Shown here: positions 46,906 through 59,002 of the stretch, piece after piece
How the letters are laid out: every line of letters begins with the position of its first letter
How positions within the stretch are numbered: position 1 is the stretch's first letter
Assembly (NCBI GenBank): GCA_030762895.1
Contig: CM061065.1
Coordinates: 83,895,607 to 83,959,606, forward strand
DNA from: Sophora flavescens
Lineage: Eukaryota; Streptophyta; Magnoliopsida; Fabales; Fabaceae
Length of the DNA: 64,000 nucleotides
Direction of reading: 5' to 3'
Notes under the pieces: model-generated
The model's input: the letters and a program-made list of their open reading frames with translations, nothing else
What the model was told of the DNA's origin: nothing
The model's database searches: none
Translations under genes and position numbers: made by a program

Positions 46906-48084
46906 AAGGTAAGCTTATGCTCGTAGCATGCCGACTTGCCGACGATGTCGACATTGATGTTTTATTTTCATTTATGTATTTGTTTATCATTACGTTTTCA
47001 TATTTGGGTTACCAACAACGTATGCTTCATGTATCTGTGTTTAGGATAATTTTCGGAGCCCCGGAGGTACTCGGAGTGCATGTGGCAGAGTCTAAAGGGA
47101 AGTGAGGAGAGCTTGTTCGTGGTCCCAGTGATATCTTCACGTAGCTAAGGTAGGAGAAAGTGAGACAACCCGATGTCCCATTAAAGAAAACCGAATTTAT
47201 TAAAACCTAATCGTGATATTAACACCAATCGAATATGTAAAACGGCTAAGGAATAAAAACCTTAAATAAAACAACCATAAAATATTAACATAACCTCATA
47301 TATATATAATATCATACATGTGGTGACATAACCACACACATATATACACCTTAAAGGATACGCATTGGCCGGTCCTATTACAGACGACTACTACTACCCT
47401 CGCTTTCACCCCTGCCTCCTCTAGGTCTGGATGGTCTAGATACTCCTTTGCTACTGCTAGATGAGCTCCTCCCATGACGCCGCTGAAACAAGCGTCGATA
47501 TGCTAAGCTGTTTCGAGACGATAACCTGGAAGACTCATATTCGGTTGGTCTCACGTCTAGAACCTTCATAACATTTGGGGCAAGGAAGTGATCTATGTCA
47601 GGTACAACTTGATCATTGGGTGCTGGTGCAAGAACGGGTACCGGTGCTGGCACAGGTACAGGTACGTGAACTGGTATAAGGACTAGAACAGGTATCATCT
47701 CCGGCATCAGAGGTATCGACACTGCAGGGAATCCAATAGGAAAGGGAAAAGTTTAGCCGACCCGAAAGGTCCCCTAACCTAGTAGTCACCGATACTGGAC
47801 CCGTATAAACGGCAAAACGGGTGACTGGGTCCACTAGCCACCCCTGCTCATCTAGGAACTCGAACTCAAAGGTTCCCGTCAAGGGGAACCCCGCTGGCTC
47901 CTCCATCCTGGGATGATCCATATGAGCCATCAACAATGTCTGGGTCTACACATGTAACGATAGAAAATATAAACGCAAAAGAAAGGAAAAGGAGATAAGA
48001 AACTATCTAGCATTAATAGGGGCAAAGTGTATGTAACATGTTATCAATAAAGGCACACGGACATATGGATAAATGACCCTATTT

Positions 48085-49766
48085 TGTTTTGATTAACAAC
48101 CAAACTTAATTGATTATCACTTTGATTCACTAACAACTTGCCAAGTTTAAGTACTTTTATAAGATATCATTAGAGCAAGGAAGTGGATACAAAGGATCAT
48201 AGAAGAAAAGCAAGGATCTTGAAGGAAGGTTTGAAGATGAAGAACCATAAAGATGAATCTCAAAGAATTTCAAGCAAGGATTATTAGGATGGTTATGTAA
48301 AGGAAAACTTTAAGTTTTTCTCTTTGCTTAAGCTCTCTAAAAACAATCAAAGTGGTTTTCACAAATTAAAATGAACTTAGAATGAAAAAGGGTTAATTGA
48401 AAGTTCAGTACATCTATGTGTACATCAATGTACTTTCAGTTAATTAACTAACTTTTAATGAAAACCTATGTGTACATCAATGTATAAATGTTATACATCA
48501 ATGTATACATCGATTGATTCTGGATTTACTTCATCAGTATGCAAATCAGCTTCTGTAAATCGATTGCTACATCGATGTATAAGACCAAACAGAAGCCAAG
48601 AACTTTTTAAACATGCATACAATCAACTGGTACATCGATGCATACACAAAAAATAAGTAAAGTCTTTTTGAAATGATGATCACAATCGATTGATACATCG
48701 ATGTATAAGCTTAAACAGAGGCTAGGACTTTTGACAATGATCATACAATCGATTGATCAATAGATGTAAAGACTTCTGGGCTGAGAATGCACATGTTCTT
48801 CGAGAACACAATCGAGGTACAAATCTGTGTATTGTTCAAAATCAAGAATTTCCAAGAACACAATCGATTTGGCAATAGATGTACTCGGTTATAAAAATGG
48901 AAACTTTGTTTAATACATCGATTACACAATCGATTGACTAATAACTGAATTTTTCAAGAAAGTTTGTTATGATCTTAACTGACTTGTAAAGCATGCCCAA
49001 CGGATCTATTTTGGAATACAACTATATGAAGGCATGGAAAAACACTTGCTGAACAACAATTCATTCTATATTGAGATAAAACACGAATTTATTAGAGAGA
49101 GCATTTCATTGAGAATACTTGAGTTTTTCATTAGAACTTTAATTTGTACTATCTGATTTCTTAGAATCTGAATCAAATATTTTCTTACTACAAAAGGAGG
49201 ATAAGAAAGAAGGTTCTCTCGCTGTTTAGATCAAGAGTAGAAGGGACTCTTGGTGGTTTGACAAGAGTAGAAGAGACTCTTGGGAATTGCAAGATTGCTT
49301 TGTCTGAAAAGCTGTCAATTGGGTAAAAGGACCCTGTGAGTTGAAGCTTGTAAAGAATCTTGTAATTGATTTTGATTTAGTGGACGAAACTCATTGTGAA
49401 GTGGGGATTGGATGTAGGTTACCAGAGGAGGTAGCTGAACCAGGATAAAATCTCGGTTTGCATTTTCTCTTTATCCCTTAACTCTTTATTTGCTTTATTT
49501 GATGAATGTTTGATTAAGCAATTGTTAAGGAATTCTGAATGAGATAATCTGTTTGTTCATATCTGAAATCAATCTCTTTGTTAATCTTGTTTAGTTTAAT
49601 CACCATGTTAATCACTCTTGCAAAAACACTTTTGGTTTGTTGGTTGACAAAAATCTTTTCAAAAGTAAAGAAAAGTTTCAGTTTTTGCAAAAATGGGAAA
49701 AAGTTTTAGAATCACCCATACTCAATTCAACCCACCCTCTTGAGTATTTAGAAGCCACAACCAACA
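48085..49766 (+). mobile_element. Copia LTR T2
   Basis: From about TGTTTTGATTAACAACC to GCCACAACCAACA. AGTCATGCATCA follows, which looks like a decayed PBS, and then a CA repeat. Carries the phrase GTGGGGATTGGATGTAGG shared by this Copia LTR group and, at 48400-48935, repeated TACATCGATGTA and CAATCGATTG palindromes. No element body and no matching flank duplication. Confidence 0.65.
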
Positions 49767-49775
49767 AGTCATGCA

Positions 49776-49776
<1 letters not shown>

Positions 49777-49836
<60 letters not shown>
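49777..49836. repeat. (CA)30 microsatellite
   Basis: About 30 perfect CA units at the junction between the T2 LTR remnant and resumed family X LTR. Confidence 0.95.
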
Positions 49837-49838
<2 letters not shown>

Positions 49839-52800
49839 TCTTCGAGACACATCATCATCCTCTACCATTCGTACTCATGCAACTTATGCTAAGCCACCAC
49901 CAAACCTGTCGCACATCCCTCGCCTGATTAGGGATGTTAGTTAGTCGTCCAAGCAACGCATCCCAAAATCCCGATGCACTCGCTCATCCGTGGTGAGAAT
50001 GCTCATGCAAAGTAATGACACTATAGCTGAACATCTCACTCCGGTGCAGACCCTGGTTCTCTCTCGAGGGTGCTCATGCATAGGAATGACACTATAGCTA
50101 CACAGCCTAAATCTAAGTTGGGACGGTCCCTTGAGGACTTCGGACCTCGTGTGTTCCCAACACACAGATGTGATCAATAACATGCATTTATATGAATCTC
50201 ACCGACTCGTACCAAGTCATCACTTAGTGCCTTAACCTATATGCATCATTTCATATTATATCTCAAATCCCATGATAACTCAATATTAATTAATTATTGT
50301 CATTTTAGGTTAGGCATGAAAATAGTACTCATTATTCACACTCTCCACATGCATCACTTTAATTCATCATATATGAATATTATCAGGCCAAATAAGCATG
50401 TACCACATCAAGCATATATACAAGATTAAATATTAATAAAATCATAAGATAAACAAAATTAGCCTAGACATAGCATATTTAACCAAATAGTACACAGTGA
50501 GCTGTTTAATAGATAAAATCATGCAACCTGGAATATTGTAAATTTAACCTAACGGTGATAAACCTACAATCTTCATATCATCATTGGTACCACTAGGTAG
50601 TTCCCAATGTAATATAAATATTGTCCGTTACTCGCTCACTAGTAGGGTTTAGGTCGCCCTACGCCATTATTGAACAAAATGCTACTTAGCCATTTCCGAC
50701 GTTAGATGGTTTCTTTCTCCCACCTGAGATTAATAAAGCTAGCCCTGGTACAACGAAACAAACACTCCTATTTCTCCCTCAAATCTGCCACACCAAAAAG
50801 TAGTGTCTCCGGGCCTCCAAAAATTTAACTGAATACATCATTACGAAGTGTACGTTACGGGTAACCCTAATCTGAAGACGAAATCGAAAACCGATAAACG
50901 GATTGAAAGATAACCTCAATACCGTCACTGACGGCATTTCGACATAATAAGAGCATAGATTACCTTAGCTTATAGAAGAAAATGAAGTTAGGGTTTAGAA
51001 GATATAGTTGCCACGAACACAACGTATACTCGGAATCGTGATAGGACGAACGATCGAGTCGGGAATCGAGCCTAAAGTTCAAACTCCTTCTCTGTCTCTC
51101 TCTACGTTCTCTCTCAACTCTCTGGTTCTGTTTTTGTTACAGGGTGAAAGTTATAACTTTCACCGTGAGACCCATTTTTATTTTTGCAAGTTAGCCTGTC
51201 CACACTTGAGCCTGGGATGGGTCACGCTTGAGCGTGGGATCCGCCACGCTGAAGTGTGGGAGGTTTCTTCACCGTGAAGATCGTCGCTCCACCGCTCCAT
51301 GCACCCAATCAGAGCTTGCCACGTGGAGTCAAAGTCAGAGCTTGTCTGGTTGACTCCCACGCTTGATCGTGCCAATGGCCACGCTTGAGGGAAGAAAGAG
51401 CCACGCTTGATCGTGGGTCCCTGATCAGTAACCCTAGTTTTTGTTTCGACTTGTTCCATCTTCATTTGATCACATACTTGCCATGCAAAGGTCCCTACAT
51501 CTTAACCAACATATCAAGCATCTAATCCAAGCCTTAAACATATTCATCATACGTGAAAACAAACGCTAAAACATGGATGTTATAGAAAGAAGCATCATAT
51601 CATCGGAAATGGCGAAATAGTGTAACGTACAATAATGATTGTAGAAGAACCTAAACCCTACTAGTGGTTGAGTAATCGACAATGGTAAAGTCATGTCGAC
51701 AACTACCTCATAGTACCAATGATGACATGGGGATTGTAGGTTTATTATCGTTAGGTTAATTTTACGAATATTGAGGACTTTTTATTTTACTGTTGAGCTG
51801 CTTGCTATGTGTTGGTTGAATTGACATGCTTTATATGCTTTTTAGGATAACATGATTATTTTATTATTACTATTTCAATATGCCTAACATGCTTTACGTG
51901 ACTCTCGATGATAACATGTTTATTATAATATTATTGTAATATGTATAACATGCTCGATATGTGTAACATGTTATATCTGTGATTTTATGCTTAGTTGACC
52001 TTAGGAGATAATATATGGTATTTTTCGAGATATGCATGTTGGGAAGAGTGTAATATAATACTTAGAGGTGCCTAGCCTAACGAGATATGATGTTTAGCCT
52101 ATGTGGCATGGTATGAGAATTTATATGAGTTTTGGTAATGGTTGAGACACTAGGTTATGACCCGGTAAGAGTCGGGGAGACTCATATTAGATTGCATGGT
52201 GTTGTTCACAGTCGTGTGGGTGGAACACACGAGGTCAGAGTATTTGATTACAGATACCGGATATTACTGGATAGTTGATTTATGAAGCTACCGTGATACT
52301 CTTGTAGTCCCTGTTAGGGCTGCTCTTTTAATATATTATTGAGATATGTGCCACTATTCCTTAATGGGAATGGGGGAATAGTGCCATTCCTAACGAGAAT
52401 GGGGAATGGGCATCCTAACGGAAATGGGGATGTGCACTTATGGCAGTGACTGCGATGAGGCAGTGTATAGGGAGTGCCCGCTTGGATGACTCACTAACAT
52501 CCCTAATGGGAATGGGGGATGTGTGACATGATTTGTGGGTGACCATGTCAGCATACATGCATAGTTACATGAGTGTAAGAGTAGAGAATGATCCAATATC
52601 TCGATAATGGTTGCTATCAATCAGTGTTTCACGTCTATATGCTGTTATTGTATTTTATGCTATGTACCCTTTTTCATAACATCATGATAGCATAGTTTCT
52701 TATCTCCCTATCCCTTTCTTTGTATGTTTTGTTATCAATCCGTGGAGCAGACGCAGTCGAGCAGGATGCTGCATTTACACCACTCATGGATGACAAAGTC

Positions 52801-53587
52801 GACGAGGGTCCCTATCATGGGGACCACTGAGCTGGAGTTTCATGATGACAGAGGTTGCAGATTGATCCAGCCACCTTTCTCTCTATCTCTCTATATATAT
52901 AGGGTCAATGACTCTTTATATGTGTTTTTGTGACGTTCTGTACTCTTGCTTCATCGGATTCTTTAGCTTGGGGCAGTGTCTACCCTTCCATTAGAGTTTT
53001 GGCATCCACCACCAAGGCCTCAGCCACATCCGTTGGACTTGTCACATAGCTCCGAGGTTGTTGGACCCGTTGGAGTAGTTCCTAGAGGGAGTGCATGACG
53101 CAACCTATAGTATCAGCGCATGCATCAGCGACTGCACCACCACAACGACCACCCTGGAGGGTTTACAGACGCAGGTCTGGGGAGAGTCAGGGTAGTAACA
53201 GGTGCCCAGGTCAGTGATAGTGGGGAGGCCAGAGCGTCTGTGCATATATATGTGTGCGGTGAGCCCATTTTTTATTTATTTTGAGTGTGGGCTGAGCTTG
53301 TGTGTGGAGTTGGTGAGGGTAGTCTTGTTAGTGACCTTTTCTAGGTACTTTTCTTTATTGTCAGCTTTATGTCAGGGTGTATGAGACAAAGCCGTACTGA
53401 TAGGGCATCTCAGACATGTTTCTATTATATATGTATATATATCTATGCATGTGATGTTTCATATCTCTATTGTTTATGTTTTTAAAGTTTTTAATATCAT
53501 CATTTTTCTGTTATATGGGCTTAATGTTAATATTACGATTAAGGCTTAGTTAATTAGGTTTTCTTTAATAGGACAATGGGGTGTCTC

Positions 53588-53955
53588 ATTTGGTGGATAA
53601 GAGCAGCTCAGTTTTAGAATGGACTGTGAGGTTAAGTCCGATTAGAATCAAAGACTGTGAGTTTAGGGTGTACTGACCATTTTAGTCGAATCCACATCGG
53701 ATATTAACTATGCTTAGAATTTGGTTGTGAGTCCAGATGCGTAGTTAACATTTGTATGACATATAGTATTTATATATTTATTTTATGTAATATTATATAT
53801 CATATAAATGGGAGCTAATGATTTCTTTTACAGGATCGTGGTTGGTGGTAGAGGTAGAGGTAGAGTGCCATATGGACGTGGTGGTGGTAGAGCCACCAAC
53901 AGAGCTGTTGAGGATGGTAATGGAGAGGGATCGCATACTAATGGCGGAGGAGAGC
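53588..53955 (+). pseudogene. gag: PBS, leader and gag start of the family X element
   Basis: TTTGGTGGATAAGAGCAG directly after the LTR resembles the tRNA-Met PBS TGGTATCAGAGCAG with changes. A leader follows, then from about 53832 a Gly/Arg-rich coding start (GGRGRGRVPYGRGGGRATN...GEGSHTNGG) like gypsy gag N-termini. At 53956 another X LTR interrupts it. The 60-codon frame at 53818 is the wrong phase. Confidence 0.5.
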
Positions 53956-54115
53956 CAGCAGAGACACCCCGATGTCCCATTAAATAAGAACCCTAACTAA
54001 CTACTCCATAATCCGTTATTAACGTTAGCGTGCCTATGCATTCGAAATTATTATATTAATAAAACCGTAAGGATTGAAACTGATTTGAGCAGCAGATCGA
54101 TGAAACATAAAACAC

Positions 54116-54176
<61 letters not shown>

Positions 54177-55880
54177 CATATAAAATTTTCCCTCCAAGTA
54201 CTGTAGATCCCAACAGAGGGATCAGAATCCTAACAAACTATACAGACACTGGACAAATAAAAAGAAACATACACTGGTGACAGAAAAAGGGTACATAAGA
54301 AGGTCCTGAATCTACCCAGCCCGCCTCTCATAAAATACATCAAAATAGAAAATAAGCTCACTGAGGCAGACCCTATGCAGACGCAACCGACCATTCCATA
54401 TCACAGACGATATGGGCATTTCGATCTACCTCTCCCTCGCCGAAGCAACGTCGATACACTCTAACGTCTGTACGCTCCTCTACCTCCTGCCTTTCTGCAC
54501 CATATTAACATGGCTCTGAGCCTCAGATCTGTCCACCATGTCCCACATGTCGTTAGGGAACTCCCTCTGACGAGGTGGATACCACATCTTCACGAAAGTC
54601 ACTCGCTGAGCTATCCTGTACGAGCCATCCAAGTGAAAGTACGGACTTCCTCCAAGATGAATGTAGAAGCCGACTTGGTCGTTGTTTGTCATGGAAAACT
54701 ATGTGTGGTCGACCTGCCACCCATGATCATCATGATACTCTATCTCAACATCTCCAAGGATCAGGATCCTGGGAGGGATCCTCTGCAGGTAATGCCTCAT
54801 ATGGTAGTCCTACCACGTCATCATCCCCGTCCCCATCTTGCTCGTACTACTCATATATCGTACCTCTACATACAACGAAATATATATAGAAAGGATAGAA
54901 GTAAATAAACATCACTACAAATGGGTTTAGGGCACAATACAACTTGTTATCAAACAACATAGATTTACAGATAGCAAACATCTCTCAAGTAATCCATTTA
55001 CAAACATCCTCAATCATAAATCTAGGATCAATCCTTTAAGGAGTCACACTCCTATGCATATCGGCCGATCTCTCACATTGGGAATATCGATTCCCCCAAA
55101 CATTCTATTTCTTTATCACGAGCCTTCCTTGCCCAGAGAATTCCAGTTGGTTTGTCCATGGTACCGTTCCGCTCACCGTGACCAATAAGGGTCCTTCCCC
55201 CTATGAGCTCAATCTCTAATAGGGGTATTTTGGTCTCCTTGGAAGGTCCACCTACAATTACAATACTTAGGGCCAAACGTCGGGATAGCCAAGCCTCCAC
55301 AGGGAACACGAGTCAGTGGGTGTAAACCACTGGTCACTATAGACCGTTCCAGATCGGAATACATCCCCAAGGTTCCCAAAATCATCCCTCTCCATATTCC
55401 ATACCCGCACCCGGGTACACCAACCTCGCATTACTCTCAGTCACGCAGCCCACCACTTGGCAACTTATGCAATGCACAATCATCCTAAGTTGACACCGGT
55501 ACCAATCTCATACCTACACGTTTCATAATGCCTTAGGCATCCTCAATTCAACTCAGTGTTAAGACATACACAAACTCAACTCGGTGTATGAGCACCACAT
55601 TCTCATCACATTACAAAACAACGTACCCTTAAGGTGCCAACTAGGCTCTAACACAACAACCACTCAATCATCCTCAACTACAACCAATATATACCAATTA
55701 TATCATCAATCCATAAATAATAAAATACACAAATAAACAAATAATTCAGGTATCACACATCAAACAACGCAACTATACATAAACATATCATATAGCAAAT
55801 AACGCAAGCAACATCAACCAGAATTATCTAACCTAGGATTTTGCCCTAAAGTCGATAAACCTACAGTAACCAAACCCTAA
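53956..55880 (-). mobile_element. Family X LTR fragment
   Basis: GAGACACCCCGATGTCCCAT at 53956 matches the left terminus of the LTR at 47161 minus its first base. The right part (55830-55870, CCTA...AAACCTACAGTAACC) matches X sequence near 50550-50580. The other terminus is missing. Contains (AT)n at 54119-54175. The short frames at 54480-54908 and 55073-55309 have no recognisable family. Confidence 0.6.
54119..54175. repeat. (AT)n microsatellite
   Basis: Uninterrupted AT dinucleotide run of about 56 bases. Confidence 0.95.
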
Positions 55881-55898
55881 ATAACATTATAAAACATA

Positions 55899-56205
55899 AT
55901 GGCAGTAATACCAGGGAGAGGTGGTAGGAATGGAGGTGACAAAGACAATGATGCACTAGGAAGTTTTTCAGGAACTCATAATGGCAGTAATACCAATGAT
56001 GTCATGAGGGAAATGATGGAGATGGCTATCGCAATGCTGCAGCAAACACAACAAAATGCCCAGTTCATGTAGAGGAAAGAAGAAAGAGATGCAAGGCGAC
56101 AATAAGTGAATACAGTCAGGGAAGAAGAAAGCTTAGAAAATGGATTGAATGCTTTCATGAAGGGTAATGCTCCATAGTTCCATGGAGAGTATGATCCAGA
56201 AGCAG
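55899..56205 (+). pseudogene. gag: Gypsy gag N-terminal fragment, plus strand
   Basis: Reads PGRGGRNGGDKDNDALG, then VMREMMEMAIAMLQQTQQNAQF, a stop, and NGLNAFMKGNAP, stop, FHGEYDPEAAE. This is the gag segment just before the retrotrans_gag domain (compare the usual FHGEYNPD-like motif). The open plus-strand text ends abruptly at 56205, where minus-strand integrase begins. An 18-bp direct repeat CATAATGGCAGTAATACC lies at 55895-55912 and 55977-55994. Confidence 0.7.
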
Positions 56206-58950
56206 CGGAATGCACATCCCAAGAGCCTTCAAACTCAAGTACACATGCACGAAGCATGTCATCCAAAGTCTGTATAGTCCTCTCCGACTGACCATCCGTC
56301 TGTGGATGAAAAGTTGTACTAAAATGCACTTGAGTTCCCAAAGTCTGCTGAAACGACATCCAGAAATGAGAGGTGAACTGTGAACCCCTATCTGAAACAA
56401 TAGATTCTGGAATTCCATGCAAGGAAACAATCTCCCGAAGATACAACTTTGCATATTGTTCTGCCGTGAATGTGGTCTTTACAGGTGGGAAATGAACAGA
56501 CTTGGTCAAACTGTCCACCACAACCCAAATGGAATCATAACCTGCCCTGGTCTTTGGCAAACCCACCACAAAATCCAAGGTAATGTGATCCCACTTCCAT
56601 TCCGGAATATCCAGACTCTGGAGAAGCCTTGCTGGATTCTGGTACTCCGCCTTCACCTGCTGACAAGTCAAGCACCTAGCAACAAAATCAACTATGTCTC
56701 GCTTCATACCGGTCCACCAATACAATTGCTTCATATCTTGATACATTCTCCTGGATCCAGGGTGCATCGTATATGAAGAGGAGTGAGCAAGTTCCATGAG
56801 CTTTCTTCTAGCTTCTGGAGGAACTAGCACCCTTCCACTAAATCGAAGCATCCCATTACTGTTCACTGTATAACTCTTTTCACTCTCTGTATTAATAGTA
56901 TCCCTCAACATGACTAGATCGGAATCTCGTTCTTGGCAAGCTTTAATCTCTTCCTACACATTAGATTTGACTCCAAGCCGTGCTAGTAAAATGCCATTTT
57001 CCTTTGGCTCGAAAGCCACCAAAGCATTTATGCTCCTATGAAAATCATTTGCTATCGCCCGCCTTTATAAACTCAAATGTGCCAAACTTCCCATTGACTT
57101 GCGGCTCAAAGCATCTGCCACCACGTTAGCCTTGCCTGGGTGATACATGATTGTGTAGTCATAATCCTTCAACAATTCCAACCATCTCCTCTGCCTTAAG
57201 TTCAACTCTTTCTGATCAAAAACGTACTTGAGACTCTTATGATCGGTGTATATCTCACAGGCCTCGCCATACAAGAAATGCCTCCAAATATTTAAGGTAA
57301 AAACTACAGCTGCTAACTCTAAATCGTGAGTCGGGTAGTTGTGTTCATGCTTCTTTAACTGTCGGGAAGCATAGGCAATTATTTTCCCATTTTGCATTAG
57401 CACGCATCCCAAACCCACTCGAGACGCGTTACAGTACACCACAAAACCACCTACACCTGAAGGAAGAGTCAACAATGGAGCAGTAGTCAACTTATCCTTC
57501 AATGTCTGAAAGCTTTCTTCGTATTTTGAACTCCACTCGAACCTGACTCCTTTCTGAGTCAGACGAGTCAATGGAACCGCTATTTTTGAAAAGTTTTCAA
57601 TGAACCTTCGATAATAATCGGCTAGCCCCAAGAAACTACGTATCTCCGAAACACTAGAGGGTCTAGGAGAATCCCGCACCGCCTCCACCTTTTTCGGATC
57701 CACTGAAATCCCTTCTGATGAAACAACATGCCCAAGAAAAGATACCTCAGTGAGCAAAAACTCACATTTAGAAAACTTGGCGTAAATCTGGTGATTTCTA
57801 AGGGTCTCCAACACTACCCTCAAATGTTGATCATGCTCGTCCTTTATCTTAGAATATACTAAAATATCATCGATGAATACAATTACAAATTTATCCATGA
57901 ATGGTTTAAACACCCGGTTCATCAGGTCCATGAAAGCTGTTGGGGCATTCGTCAAACCAAAGGACATGACAAGGTACTCATAATGACCATACCTGGTTCT
58001 AAAAGCCGTTTTCGGAATGTCAGACTCCCTGATCCTCAACTGGTGATAACATGATCTCAAATCAATCTTGGAGAAAAATTGTGCCCCTTGCAACTGATCA
58101 AACAAATCATCAATTCTCGGCAATGGATACTTATTCTTTATCGTTACCTTGTTAAGTTTTCGATAGTCAACACAGATCCTCCATGACTCATCTTTCTTTT
58201 TCCCAAATAGCACTGGAGCTCCCCAAGGTGACGAACTAGGGCGTATGAATCCCTTGTTCAACAAGTCCTCTAGCTGATCCTTGAGCTCGTTCAACTTGGT
58301 TGGGGCCATCCTATATGACGGTATAGAAATGGGATGCATCCCTGGTGCCAAGTCAATGGAAAACTCTATATCACGAGGTGGGTGTACTCCCGGCAGGTCA
58401 TCGGGAAATACATCCACATACTCTTGAACTATCGAAACCATCGACAAGTCATCACCTTTGGACTCATATGCCACATTCACCGTGGCTAAGAGACATATGC
58501 ATCCATGTCGCTGCAACTTTTCTACCATAAGAGAGGACAACACATTCTGACATACCAAACTGCGGTCGCCCTAAAACTCTATGGTGTCAGAATCAGTCGG
58601 CCGCAAAGTAATTAGTTTATCCCTGCAATCCACCTTAGCCCCATACCTAGATAACCAACCCATGCCCAATATAATATCCATCTGAAGCATACCCAACAAG
58701 ATTAAGTCGGCTTGAAGATTCAAACCATTCATTCTAACCTCACATTCTTGAACATAATTGTTCGTCATATGATTACTCTCAAGTGGGGTAGAAATAATCA
58801 AAGGGTGCGGAAGCGCCTCCAAAGACATTCCCGTAACCCGTACATAATGCCCAGCCACACATGACCGAGAAGCACCAGAATCAAACATCACCCTAGCATA
58901 TGTGAAGGACCAACTGGTAAAATACCTTTAACAATATCTGGGTCGGTATG
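56206..58950 (-). pseudogene. pol: Ty3/gypsy pol (protease-RT-RNase H-integrase), inverted and truncated
   Basis: In one reading phase from 58891 down: aspartic protease (MMFDSGASRSCV, ILGMGWL), then reverse transcriptase (WRICVDYRKLN, KIDLRSCYHQLRI, MSFGLTNAPTAFM, FIDDILVYS), RNase H (YTDHKSLKYVF, NVVADALSRK) and integrase with its HHCC zinc motif (H in HPGSRRM; C in CLTCQQVK) and catalytic Asp residues (TLDFVVGLP, SDRGSQFT). Stops at 58571-58573 and 57065-57067 and one near 56955 break it. Integrase stops after FEGSWDVH, before the catalytic core ends. RT text is closest to Tekay/Del chromoviruses. An Athila insertion cuts the gag side at 59002. Confidence 0.93.
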
Positions 58951-59002
58951 GGCCTCCTGCTGGATAAGAGAAAACACACGGGCGGTAGAGCAGTTGCCAC
59001 GT

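Larger units (their letters stand above)
47161..51582 (-). mobile_element. Solo LTR of family X inserted in another X LTR
   Basis: Exact target duplication GAAAG at 47156-47160 and 51583-51587. Left terminus TGAGACAACCCG, right terminus ATGGATGTTATA. It hosts the T2 Copia LTR and a CA microsatellite. A palindrome array (CCACGCTTGAGCGTGG-like) lies at 51196-51420. Overlapping minus-strand frames at 47378-47936 (Pro/Val- and Ser/Arg-rich) lie inside the LTR; partial similarity to 52790-52860 (GTTELEFHDDRG) hints at an old LTR-borne coding segment, but no function is recognised. Confidence 0.85.
46438..53587 (+). mobile_element. Family X gypsy 5' LTR, hosting nested insertions
   Basis: Starts TGTAACATCCATG (46438) and ends GGGGTGTCTCA (53587), followed by a decayed tRNA-Met PBS. 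Its own sequence is 46438-47160 plus 51583-53587, about 2.7 kb. Inside are a LINE (46733-46905) and a reverse-oriented copy of the same LTR family (47161-51582). Homology between host and insert is clear, for example AACCTACAATC and CACTAGTAGGGTTTAGGT near 50560-50660 against 51650-51750 reversed. Palindromes GTTGCACTCGTAGCAAC lie at 46605-46680. Confidence 0.75.

Noticed and set aside
47378..47936. Proline/valine-rich host protein on the minus strand
   Set aside because: Lies wholly inside a solo LTR, needs a frame change to continue, and has no start context; kept only as a low-interest observation.
49637..49927. His/Thr-repeat protein
   Set aside because: It is the CA microsatellite translated in one phase.
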